From an uncultured Eubacteriales bacterium (lineage in GTDB: Bacteria > Bacillota > Clostridia > Christensenellales > UBA1242), in the NCBI GenBank assembly GCA_900556185.1, contig USNN01000056.1, positions 1-5,885 of the forward strand: DNA of 5,885 bases, read 5' to 3'. Below, in pieces: positions 1-5,885 of this stretch. Numbering within the stretch: position 1 is the first letter of the stretch; every line of letters starts with the position of its first letter. The notes beneath the pieces were generated by a model that saw nothing but the letters and a program-made list of their open reading frames with translations, searched no databases and was not told the origin of the DNA. A program made the translations under genes and the position numbers.

Positions 1-334
1 TATTAAATTTACCACCTGCATGAAGTTGAGTGAAAACGACTTCTACACCACTTATTTTTAAAGTTGGGTGCATATCTACTGGAATACCACGACCATCATC
101 TTTAACCGATATTGAACCGTCTTTATATATCTCAACATCTATTCTTGTTGCAAATTTATTTGTTGCTTCGTCTATTGCGTTATCTACAATTTCCCAAACA
201 AGGTGATGAAGACCCTTTACCCCTGTTGTTCCTATATACATACCAGGACGCAATCTAACCGCATCTAGCCCTTCTAGGACCTGAATGTCTTTTGCGTCAT
301 AAGATTTCTGTGTTTTTGTTTCTTTTGTAGCCAT
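1..334 (-). CDS. DNA gyrase / topoisomerase IV subunit B (GyrB/ParE), N-terminal fragment
   Basis: This is the ATPase end of a type IIA topoisomerase B subunit, which binds ATP through a GHKL fold and drives strand passage by the A subunit (GyrA or ParC). Only codons 1-111 are present; the gene runs off the left edge. The translation shows [18 protein letters not shown] (residues 18-35), the ATP-binding motif [10 protein letters not shown] with Glu48, Asp51 and Asn52, then DDGRGIP (79-85) and LHAGGKF (104-110). These match E. coli GyrB Glu42, Asn46, Asp73 and Lys103 with a constant offset of six. The ATG at 334 is preceded by GGAG five bases upstream, which fixes the start. It is divergent from murG and has a good promoter in the gap. 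Deciding between GyrB and ParE needs the missing C-terminal part and the neighbouring A-subunit gene. [17 protein letters not shown] and [11 protein letters not shown] remind me of clostridial ParE-type sequences, but this is not decisive. Confidence 0.95.
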   Translation of the reverse strand, partial: MATKETKTQKSYDAKDIQVLEGLDAVRLRPGMYIGTTGVKGLHHLVWEIVDNAIDEATNKFATRIDVEIYKDGSISVKDDGRGIPVDMHPTLKISGVEVVFTQLHAGGKFN

Positions 335-365
335 ATTATCTCCGTTTATAATTATTAACAAATTT

Positions 366-395
366 AGTATACCACAAAAAATTTGTTTAACGCAA
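366..395 (-). promoter_or_regulatory. Sigma-A-type promoter for the topoisomerase B gene (extended -10)
   Basis: Read on the minus strand, TTGCGT (395-390) is followed by an 18-base spacer and TATACT (371-366). The -10 is preceded by TGG, giving an extended TGn -10 element. Transcription would begin near position 359, leaving a leader of about 25 bases that contains the GGAG ribosome site. The -10 matches consensus at five of six bases. The -35 matches at three, which the extended -10 would compensate. Confidence 0.7.
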
Positions 396-400
396 ATCAA

Positions 401-430
401 ATTATATCAAATATTATTCGCTATAGTCTT
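401..430 (-). promoter_or_regulatory. Possible second, upstream promoter for the topoisomerase B gene
   Basis: On the minus strand, a perfect TATAAT (406-401) is preceded by TGA, again an extended -10. Eighteen bases further upstream is AAGACT (430-425), a weak -35 with three of six matches. If used, it would start a transcript near 394 and give a leader of about 60 bases passing through the downstream promoter. TATAAT-like words are common in DNA this AT-rich, so this is weaker than the promoter at 366-395. Confidence 0.4.
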
Positions 431-481
431 ATTTTTTTACATAAAAGAATAAAATTAACCAAATAAGAATAAACTATAACT

Positions 482-1549
482 ATGAAAAATAAAATCGTAT
501 TAACGGGTGGCGGAACTATGGGGCACATCTCCCCAAACCTTGCACTAATCCCAATTTTAACAAACATTTTTGATGAGATTCACTACATTGGTGGCATTAA
601 TAGCCTAGAGAGTGAAAAGGTTACAGAACTAAAACAAAAGTATTCAAACCTATATTTTCACCCAATAACATCCACAAAACTAGACAGAGTTCACATATTT
701 AAAAACTTTTGTATTCCATTTAAACTAGCAAGAGCAAATAAAGAAGCCAATAACCTAATTAAAGACATTTCGCCAAAGGTATTATTTTCTAAAGGTGGAT
801 ATGTTTCTGTGCCAGTTGTGTTTGCTGGAAATAAAAACCATATTCCAATAGTTATTCACGAAAGTGACTTAACTATGGGGCTAGCCAACAAAATTGCGTC
901 AAGATACGCAAAAACCATCTGCACCACTTTCGAATCTACTGCCAAAAAGTTTAAAAATGGTGTTTGGACTGGTTCACCAGCATCTACAAAACTATTACTA
1001 GCCGACCCAACCGAAGCAATTTTAAAATATAAATTAAAATCTAATCTTAAAACCATTTGCATAACAGGAGGAAGTTTAGGTAGCACGCCAATTAATAATG
1101 CGATTGAAAAAATACTACCTCACCTTGTTAAAAACTATAATATTATTCACATAACTGGCAAAGGTAAGTCGATAAACTTTAAACACCCAAACTACCACCA
1201 ACTAGAATTTGCAGATAATATAGGGGCAATATTTAAAGCAAGCAACCTAGTAATATCAAGGGCTGGCAGCAACACAATTTTTGAACTAGCACTACTAAAA
1301 AAACCAATGCTACTTATTCCACTAAGCAAAAAAGCGTCTAGGGGCGACCAAATAGACAATGCAAATTACTTTAAAAGTTTAGGTATTGCCGAAGTTTTAC
1401 CCGAAGAAAAGTTATGCACTCTAGAACAAACTCTAGATGCAACACTTAAAAACCTAAACAAGTTTCAACACAACTTAGTTAAAGTTAACTTTTCAAATGG
1501 ACTTACTCCACTATTAAACGAAATTATGAAAGCCTGCACATTAGACTAA
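482..1549 (+). CDS. murG: MurG: UDP-GlcNAc:undecaprenyl-PP-MurNAc-pentapeptide GlcNAc transferase
   Basis: MurG adds GlcNAc from UDP-GlcNAc to lipid I, making lipid II at the inner face of the cytoplasmic membrane, the last intracellular step of peptidoglycan synthesis. The 355-residue product has the usual length and GT-B layout. The N-terminal domain has the glycine loop GGGTMGH (9-15), SKGGYVSVP (103-111) and HESD (126-129, equivalent to HEQN in E. coli). The C-terminal domain has the second glycine loop GGSLGS (196-201), the UDP-sugar-binding stretch SRAGSNTIFEL (259-269, Glu268) and ASRGDQ (285-290, Gln290). HESD and the SRAG-ASRGDQ arrangement are typical of the clostridial subtype. The first glycine loop has Met12 where Gly or Ala is usual. 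The ATG at 482 places the glycine loop at the normal distance, but no Shine-Dalgarno sequence is visible before it. The gene stands alone, outside any mur/fts cluster, divergent from the topoisomerase gene. The coding strand is clearly richer in C than G in places. Confidence 0.93.
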   Translation: MKNKIVLTGGGTMGHISPNLALIPILTNIFDEIHYIGGINSLESEKVTELKQKYSNLYFHPITSTKLDRVHIFKNFCIPFKLARANKEANNLIKDISPKVLFSKGGYVSVPVVFAGNKNHIPIVIHESDLTMGLANKIASRYAKTICTTFESTAKKFKNGVWTGSPASTKLLLADPTEAILKYKLKSNLKTICITGGSLGSTPINNAIEKILPHLVKNYNIIHITGKGKSINFKHPNYHQLEFADNIGAIFKASNLVISRAGSNTIFELALLKKPMLLIPLSKKASRGDQIDNANYFKSLGIAEVLPEEKLCTLEQTLDATLKNLNKFQHNLVKVNFSNGLTPLLNEIMKACTLD

Positions 1550-1570
1550 ATTTAGTTTTGTTTTTATTTA
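1543..1570 (+). terminator. Possible weak terminator after murG
   Basis: The palindrome ACTAAATTTAGT (1545-1556) overlaps the murG stop codon. It can extend to a six-pair stem with one G-U pair (1543-1548 with 1553-1558) around an AATT loop, and is followed by a T-rich run to about 1570. The stem is short and AT-rich, so termination would be inefficient at best and read-through into the next gene is plausible. Confidence 0.3.
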
Positions 1571-1584
1571 TTTTGTTATATAAT
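1556..1584 (+). promoter_or_regulatory. Promoter for the yhhN-adh pair (perfect TATAAT)
   Basis: A perfect TATAAT lies at 1579-1584. Seventeen bases upstream is only a poor -35, TTTTGT (1556-1561). TTGTTT at 1558-1563 is closer to consensus but would leave a 15-base spacer. The predicted start near 1591 would give a leader of about 16 bases that just includes the AAGGAG ribosome site at 1595-1600. Position between the murG stop and the ribosome site supports a real promoter, although T-rich DNA weakens the -35 call. Confidence 0.5.
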
Positions 1585-1606
1585 ATGTTTATATAAGGAG
1601 AAACAT

Positions 1607-2293
1607 ATGAAAAAGTTGAGTTTTATAGAATGGTTTAACATAATATTTTTTATATGCGCCGTTGTTTCTGATGCACTTTATATGTTTATAAATTGCAGTC
1701 AATACATAACCAAAACTATTGCTAGTGCAATATTTGTTGTTGGCGGGCTAGTAAATTTAATTTATGTTTTAAACAATAAAGAAAATTTTTCAGAGCACAA
1801 ATACTTTAAATATTTTATGTTCTTGGGACTTGTGTCTGCCTTTTTAGGCGATATACTACTAATAGACTACTTTACTCTTGGCGTTGCATTTTTTGCACTT
1901 GGGCATGTATTCTATTTTGTATCATTTTGCACCATTCAAAAAATCCATTGGCTAGACCTTGTTATAGGTGGCGTAATTTTTGGATTATCTACCCTACTAA
2001 TCTTATTATATAAAGGCTTTGACTTTAAGGGTATGGAATTACTTATCATTGTTTACGCATTAATTATTTCATTTATGGTTGGAAAAACCATTAGTAACTA
2101 CATTCGTAACAAAAATATGAAAAACCTAGCACTTATTGTTGGTAGTGCAATGTTTTTCTTATCTGACCTAATGCTACTTTTTAGACTATTTGCAAACACT
2201 GGTAGAGTATTTAGCATATTATGCCTAATTCTTTACTACCCTGCTCAATTTGTGTTAGCCACATCTATCTATTCTGTTAGTATAAATGATTAA
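1607..2293 (+). CDS. YhhN/TMEM86-family integral membrane protein, probable lysoplasmalogenase
   Basis: Characterised members of this family hydrolyse the vinyl-ether bond of lysoplasmalogens, releasing a fatty aldehyde and a glycerophospho-headgroup, in the membrane. The 228-residue product is very hydrophobic, with about eight membrane segments (roughly 10-27, 38-55, 68-86, 90-110, 114-134, 143-163, 172-192, 202-222), matching the family topology and usual length. Family landmarks are visible: FLGDILL (79-85) with Asp82, FALGHVFYFVSF (96-107) with His100, FFLSDLMLL (183-191) with Asp187, and YYPAQ (210-214) near the C terminus. The conserved acidic and histidine residues are thought to form the active site. 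The ATG at 1607 follows AAGGAG with a six-base spacer. The stop is 17 bases before the ATG of the alcohol dehydrogenase, and the two probably share the promoter at 1556-1584. The family assignment is by motif recognition; lysoplasmalogenase activity in this particular protein is inferred. Confidence 0.85.
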   Translation: MKKLSFIEWFNIIFFICAVVSDALYMFINCSQYITKTIASAIFVVGGLVNLIYVLNNKENFSEHKYFKYFMFLGLVSAFLGDILLIDYFTLGVAFFALGHVFYFVSFCTIQKIHWLDLVIGGVIFGLSTLLILLYKGFDFKGMELLIIVYALIISFMVGKTISNYIRNKNMKNLALIVGSAMFFLSDLMLLFRLFANTGRVFSILCLILYYPAQFVLATSIYSVSIND

Positions 2294-2310
2294 ATTCTAA
2301 GGAGAAAACT

Positions 2311-3510
2311 ATGAACATCTTTAAAAAAGCATATTGTAGAACCTATCAAACTTTTATGAAACTTGCTATTCCACTAATGCCTTACCGTGAACCAGAAATT
2401 GTTAAAACCGTAAATATTATTCCTAAAATATTAAAAGACCACAACCTAAGTAAACCACTTTTAGTTACCGATAAATCTATTCGTGGTTTAGGCTTAACGA
2501 ACGAACTAGAAACCAGTTTAAAAAACGCAAAAATAGATTACGCCGTTTATGATGGCACTATTCCAAACCCAACTATCACAAATATAGAAGAATCACTTAA
2601 AACCTATTTAGATAATGGTTGTGATAGTATAATTGCCTTTGGTGGCGGTTCTGTTATGGACTGTGCGAAAGTTACTGGAGCAAGAGTTGTTAAGCCAAAG
2701 CAACCTGTTAATAAAATGAAAGGCTTGTTAAAAGTTAGAAAAAAATTACCACTACTTATTGCAATTCCAACAACCGCAGGAACAGGGTCTGAAACCACCG
2801 TAGCAGCAGTTATAACGGACGACAAAACCCATTATAAATACGCCATTAATGATTTTTCACTAATTCCAGATTACGCCGTGTTAGATTATAAAAATACACT
2901 TGGTCTTCCACCACATATAACAAGTTCTACGGGTATGGACGCTCTTACCCACGCCGTAGAAGCCTATATAAGCAATAGCACAACAAAAAGAACACGTGAA
3001 CTAAGCGAAAAAGCCGTTAGACTTATTGTCAAAAACCTACCAAAGGTTTATAAAGATGGTTCTAATGCAACCGCAAGAGAAAATATGCTAGTAGCATCAT
3101 ATTATGCAGGAGTTGCTTTTACAATTTCTTATGTTGGTTATGTTCATGCCGTAGCACACTCTCTTGGTGGCAAATATGGCGTTCCACACGGCTTTGCCAA
3201 TGCAGTTATACTTCCACACTTTTTGGATAGTTATCGCCCTAAAATAGATAAAAAACTGGCTAAACTTGCAGTTATTGCTGGCTTATCTAAGGAAACGGAC
3301 GACATAAAACAATCTGCCGACACATTTGTTAATTGGATAAGAGAACAAAACAAGATTATGAATATTCCTACCTACATAGAAGCCTTAAAAGAAGAAGACA
3401 TTCCAAATTTAGCAAAAAAGGCTAATGCAGAAGGTAATCCACTATACCCTGTTCCTGTGCTAATGAACACACACGAACTTGAAGAAATGTATAGAAAATT
3501 GTTAAAATAA
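2311..3510 (+). CDS. Iron-containing alcohol dehydrogenase (group III)
   Basis: This is a soluble-type NAD(P)-dependent dehydrogenase of the FucO/1,3-propanediol dehydrogenase family, interconverting an alcohol and an aldehyde with a divalent metal, normally Fe2+. The 399 residues cover the whole family fold. The N-terminal Rossmann-like half has VTDKS (52-56), FGGGSVMDCAK (110-120) and PTTAGTGSE (153-161). The C-terminal helical half has GMDALTHAVEAY (208-219) and HAVAHSLGGKYGVPHG (279-294). The four metal ligands of FucO (Asp196, His200, His263, His277) are all present as Asp210, His214, His279 and His293, and the catalytic-region His283 is kept. Asp54 matches FucO Asp39, which disfavours NADP, so NAD(H) use is inferred. 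The first 25 or so residues form a basic-hydrophobic extension before the family core. The ATG at 2311 has AAGGAG (2299-2304) six bases upstream. Substrate cannot be read from sequence; adjacency to the lysoplasmalogenase-like gene suggests a long-chain aldehyde. Confidence 0.93.
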   Translation: MNIFKKAYCRTYQTFMKLAIPLMPYREPEIVKTVNIIPKILKDHNLSKPLLVTDKSIRGLGLTNELETSLKNAKIDYAVYDGTIPNPTITNIEESLKTYLDNGCDSIIAFGGGSVMDCAKVTGARVVKPKQPVNKMKGLLKVRKKLPLLIAIPTTAGTGSETTVAAVITDDKTHYKYAINDFSLIPDYAVLDYKNTLGLPPHITSSTGMDALTHAVEAYISNSTTKRTRELSEKAVRLIVKNLPKVYKDGSNATARENMLVASYYAGVAFTISYVGYVHAVAHSLGGKYGVPHGFANAVILPHFLDSYRPKIDKKLAKLAVIAGLSKETDDIKQSADTFVNWIREQNKIMNIPTYIEALKEEDIPNLAKKANAEGNPLYPVPVLMNTHELEEMYRKLLK

Positions 3511-3514
3511 ACAC

Positions 3515-3553
3515 AAAAAAAATATCTCAACCAAATCGGTTGAGATATTTTTT
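3515..3553. terminator. Bidirectional intrinsic terminator shared by adh and rpoC
   Basis: A perfect inverted repeat has arms at 3517-3532 and 3538-3553 (16 bases each) around the five-base loop AAATC. The core stem is ATATCTCAACC paired with GGTTGAGATAT. It is followed by T6 (3548-3553) on the plus strand, and by T8 on the minus strand (A run at 3515-3522). It starts six bases after the dehydrogenase stop and one base after the rpoC stop, so the same hairpin can end both convergent transcripts. Confidence 0.92.
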
Positions 3554-3554
3554 A

Positions 3555-5885
3555 TTAATTTTCGCTTGGAACAAGTTCTCTATATCTTCTAAGCCCAGTT
3601 CCCGCTGGAATATACTTACCAATAATAACATTTTCCTTTAAGCCTATTAGTGGGTCAATCTTGCCTTTAATTGCAGCATCGGTTAACACTCTAACGGTTT
3701 CTTGGAAGGAAGCGGCAGACAAGAAGCTATTTGTTGCAAGAGAAGCTTTAGTAATACTTAAAAGTACTCTCTTAGCAGTAGCAGGTTCGTGTCCTTCTGC
3801 TATTGTCTTTTCGTTAAGTTCTTCGTAGTCGTTAATATCAAGTAATTCACCTGGTAAGATTGCAGTGTCGCCAGAGTCTTCAATTTTAACTCTCTTTAAC
3901 ATTTGACGTAAAATAATTTCAATGTGTTTATCGTTAACATCAACACCATTCTTCTTATAAACCATATGAACTTCTTTCATTAGGTAATCTTGAACGCCCT
4001 TAACACCCTTAGTTATAAGGATATCGTTAGGGTTAATAGAACCTTCAGTTAATTGGCTACCAGGTTCAACTGTATCGCCAACTGCGACCTTCATTTTAGC
4101 ACCATACGGCATAGAATATTCAACATCAAAGTTTTCAGTTGAAGTAATAACAATCTTTTGTTTTGCTAGGTCAATAGCCTTAATTGTGCCATTTACAGCA
4201 CTAATAACTGCAACACCTTTTGGTTTTCTAGCTTCAAACAATTCTTCAATTCTAGGCAAACCTTGGGTAATATCTCCACTGGCTGATACACCACCTTCGT
4301 GGAAGACGTTCATGGTAAGCTGTGTACCTGGTTCACCAATAGATTGAGCAGCAATAATACCAACCGCTTCGCCATAAGGCACAATCTCTTTAGAACTCAT
4401 ATTCTTACCATAACACTTAGCACAAATACCAATCTTAGATTTGCAAGTTAAAACAGTTCTAATTGCAACTGTCTTAATGCCTGCGTCATCAATTGCTTTT
4501 GCTTGTTCTTTGCTTATCATTGTGTTAGCTGGAACAATTAATTCGCCGGTTTGTGGGTTAATTACATCATTAACAGCAAATCTACCAATAATTCTTTCTG
4601 AAAGACTTTCAAGTACCTGTTTTCCGTCCATAATAGCAGAAACTTCAAGACCTTTAATCTTTTCGCCAAGGGTTTCAAAGCAGTCATCATCTCTAATAAC
4701 GACTTCTTGAGCAACATCTACAAGTCTTCTTGTTAAGTAACCAGCATCTGCTGTCTTCAAGCCCTTATCAACTAGACCCTTTCTACCACCACGAGTAGAA
4801 ATAAAGTATTCAATAACTGACATACCTTGCTTAAAGCTAGATCTAATTGGCACTTCAATTAGTTTACCAGAAGTAGAACTCATAAGTCCACGCATACCAG
4901 AAAGCTGGTTAATCTGAGTAGCCGAACCACGGGCACCAGACTCACTCATCATTCTAATTGGGTTGTATGGGTCGTAGTTAGAAGAAACTTCTTTACTCAT
5001 TCGGCTCATGGCTCCAGCCCAAATTTCAGATAGTCTAGATTGTTTTTCTTGTAAGGTTATTAAACCACGTTTATATTGTTTTTCAGCGTTAACTGTTTCA
5101 TTGTTAGCGTCTTCAATAATGCTTTCTCTTTCTTTAGGTGCTTCAATATCAAATAGACCTAGAGAAAGCCCAGCAAGGGTTGCATACTTATAACCAGTGT
5201 TCTTAATTTTATCTAGCATTTCTGCAGTTACAGAAATGTTATGAACATCATAGCACGCTTTAATTATTTTCTTTAATTCTTTTTTACCAACTTTGTAGTT
5301 AACTTCATATTGCAATTGGTCTTCTGGTGTTTCACGCTTTGTAAAGCCTAAGTCTTGTGGAATAATATCGTTAAATATAATTCTACCAACTGTAGTATTT
5401 ATAATTGTAGAATACCATTTGCCATCTATTTGCATTGTTCTTCTAACATTAATTATAGAGTTAACGTCTATTTCTTTTGCTTGGAAGGCTAGTTTTGCTT
5501 CGTCTGGGCTAGCAAAGTAAGAGTTTTCACCCTTAGCACCTGGCTTTTCCATAGTTAAATAGTAGTTACCAAATACCATATCTTGTGATGGAGTAGCAAT
5601 TGGTTCACCATCAGATGGTTTCAAAATGTTGTTAGATGCAATCATCAAAAATCTACATTCTGCTTGTGCTTCAATGCTTAGTGGAACGTGGATAGCCATC
5701 TGGTCACCATCGAAGTCCGCATTGAACGCAGAACAGGTTAATGGATGCAATTTTAGTGCGTGACCTTCAATTAAAACTGGTTCAAACGCTTGAATACCAA
5801 GTCTGTGAAGTGTAGGAGCACGGTTAAGCATAACCGGATGCTCTTTAATAACGTCTTCAAGTACATCCCATACTTCTGGCTCAAG
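3555..5885 (-). CDS. rpoC: RNA polymerase beta' subunit, C-terminal 776 residues (5' end outside window)
   Basis: RpoC is the largest catalytic subunit of RNA polymerase. The reading frame is open to the right edge; Met at 5831 is internal, since [18 protein letters not shown] precedes it and is conserved RpoC sequence. Residues here are counted from the edge. Visible in order: LLNRAP-like [18 protein letters not shown] (19-36), the Mg2+-binding NADFDGD (55-61), the [20 protein letters not shown] region before the bridge helix, the bridge helix with STRGGRKG (363-370), zinc-site cysteines 402, 481, 488 and 491 (E. coli 814/888/895/898), the trigger loop [12 protein letters not shown] (521-532), and the normal end [18 protein letters not shown]. 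There is no large trigger-loop insertion, as in Gram-positives. Two active-centre positions are unusual: bridge-helix His777 is Arg365 and trigger-loop Arg933 is Asn526 (E. coli numbering). His936 is kept. The terminator follows the stop immediately, so nothing is co-transcribed downstream. rpoB is expected beyond the right edge. Confidence 0.98.
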   Translation of the reverse strand, partial: LEPEVWDVLEDVIKEHPVMLNRAPTLHRLGIQAFEPVLIEGHALKLHPLTCSAFNADFDGDQMAIHVPLSIEAQAECRFLMIASNNILKPSDGEPIATPSQDMVFGNYYLTMEKPGAKGENSYFASPDEAKLAFQAKEIDVNSIINVRRTMQIDGKWYSTIINTTVGRIIFNDIIPQDLGFTKRETPEDQLQYEVNYKVGKKELKKIIKACYDVHNISVTAEMLDKIKNTGYKYATLAGLSLGLFDIEAPKERESIIEDANNETVNAEKQYKRGLITLQEKQSRLSEIWAGAMSRMSKEVSSNYDPYNPIRMMSESGARGSATQINQLSGMRGLMSSTSGKLIEVPIRSSFKQGMSVIEYFISTRGGRKGLVDKGLKTADAGYLTRRLVDVAQEVVIRDDDCFETLGEKIKGLEVSAIMDGKQVLESLSERIIGRFAVNDVINPQTGELIVPANTMISKEQAKAIDDAGIKTVAIRTVLTCKSKIGICAKCYGKNMSSKEIVPYGEAVGIIAAQSIGEPGTQLTMNVFHEGGVSASGDITQGLPRIEELFEARKPKGVAVISAVNGTIKAIDLAKQKIVITSTENFDVEYSMPYGAKMKVAVGDTVEPGSQLTEGSINPNDILITKGVKGVQDYLMKEVHMVYKKNGVDVNDKHIEIILRQMLKRVKIEDSGDTAILPGELLDINDYEELNEKTIAEGHEPATAKRVLLSITKASLATNSFLSAASFQETVRVLTDAAIKGKIDPLIGLKENVIIGKYIPAGTGLRRYRELVPSEN

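Noticed and set aside
387..417. TTAACG with a 19-base spacer to TATTAT as a plus-strand murG promoter
   Set aside because: The spacer is too long, both boxes are weak, and such words are frequent in this AT-rich gap. TAAAAT (450-455) and TATAGT (422-427) likewise lack a usable -35, so the murG promoter stays unassigned.
475..480. TATAAC just before murG as a -10 box
   Set aside because: Transcription would start near 487, inside the gene and after its ATG, and there is no -35 at a suitable distance.
1547..1606. Small RNA or riboswitch between murG and yhhN
   Set aside because: Only 57 bases, mostly T-rich, with a promoter and a ribosome site; no structured leader can fit between the predicted start and the ATG.
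4441..4710. Plus-strand open frame of 89 codons inside rpoC
   Set aside because: It is antisense to the conserved zinc-site region of RpoC, has no ribosome site and its translation resembles no protein. The same reasoning removes the open frames at 856-1086, 2604-2825 and 5008-5193.
5829..5831. Methionine codon as the start of rpoC
   Set aside because: The frame stays open for 18 more codons to the window edge, encoding conserved RpoC sequence ([14 protein letters not shown]), and the N-terminal part of beta' would be missing. The Met is internal.

Overview
The window comes from an AT-rich bacterial chromosome, most likely an uncultured member of the Clostridia/Bacillota. The pointers are the MurG subtype (short, with HESD and SRAGSNTIFEL motifs), strong AAGGAG ribosome sites ahead of two genes, the Gram-positive type of RpoC without the large trigger-loop insertion seen in proteobacteria, and the overall base composition. 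No mobile element, CRISPR array, tRNA or rRNA gene is visible. Stops are all TAA and tryptophan is written TGG, so the standard code fits.

Layout. Positions 1-334 (minus strand) hold the first 111 codons of a type IIA topoisomerase B subunit (GyrB/ParE), running off the left edge. A 147-base divergent intergenic region carries a convincing extended -10 promoter for that gene. Three plus-strand genes follow: murG (482-1549), a YhhN-family lysoplasmalogenase-like membrane protein (1607-2293) with its own TATAAT box, and an iron-containing alcohol dehydrogenase (2311-3510) only 17 bases downstream of it. A 44-base gap with one strong symmetrical hairpin terminates both that dehydrogenase and, from the other side, rpoC, whose C-terminal 776 codons fill 3555-5885 on the minus strand and run off the right edge.

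How the genes relate. The two edge genes (DNA topology, transcription) and murG (peptidoglycan lipid II synthesis) are housekeeping. The yhhN-dehydrogenase pair looks like a two-gene operon. Lysoplasmalogenases release a long-chain fatty aldehyde, and an iron alcohol dehydrogenase could reduce that aldehyde, so the pair may form a plasmalogen-turnover and aldehyde-disposal unit. This is inference from family and adjacency and is the best candidate for an undescribed small system here. The second point of interest is in RpoC: the bridge helix and trigger loop both carry changes at residues that are nearly fixed in bacteria (His777 to Arg, Arg933 to Asn in E. coli numbering), and several of the new residues resemble archaeal/eukaryotic Pol II.

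The plus-strand genes are richer in C than G on their coding strand in sampled stretches, while the topoisomerase gene is the reverse, which suggests that the minus strand is the leading strand here.
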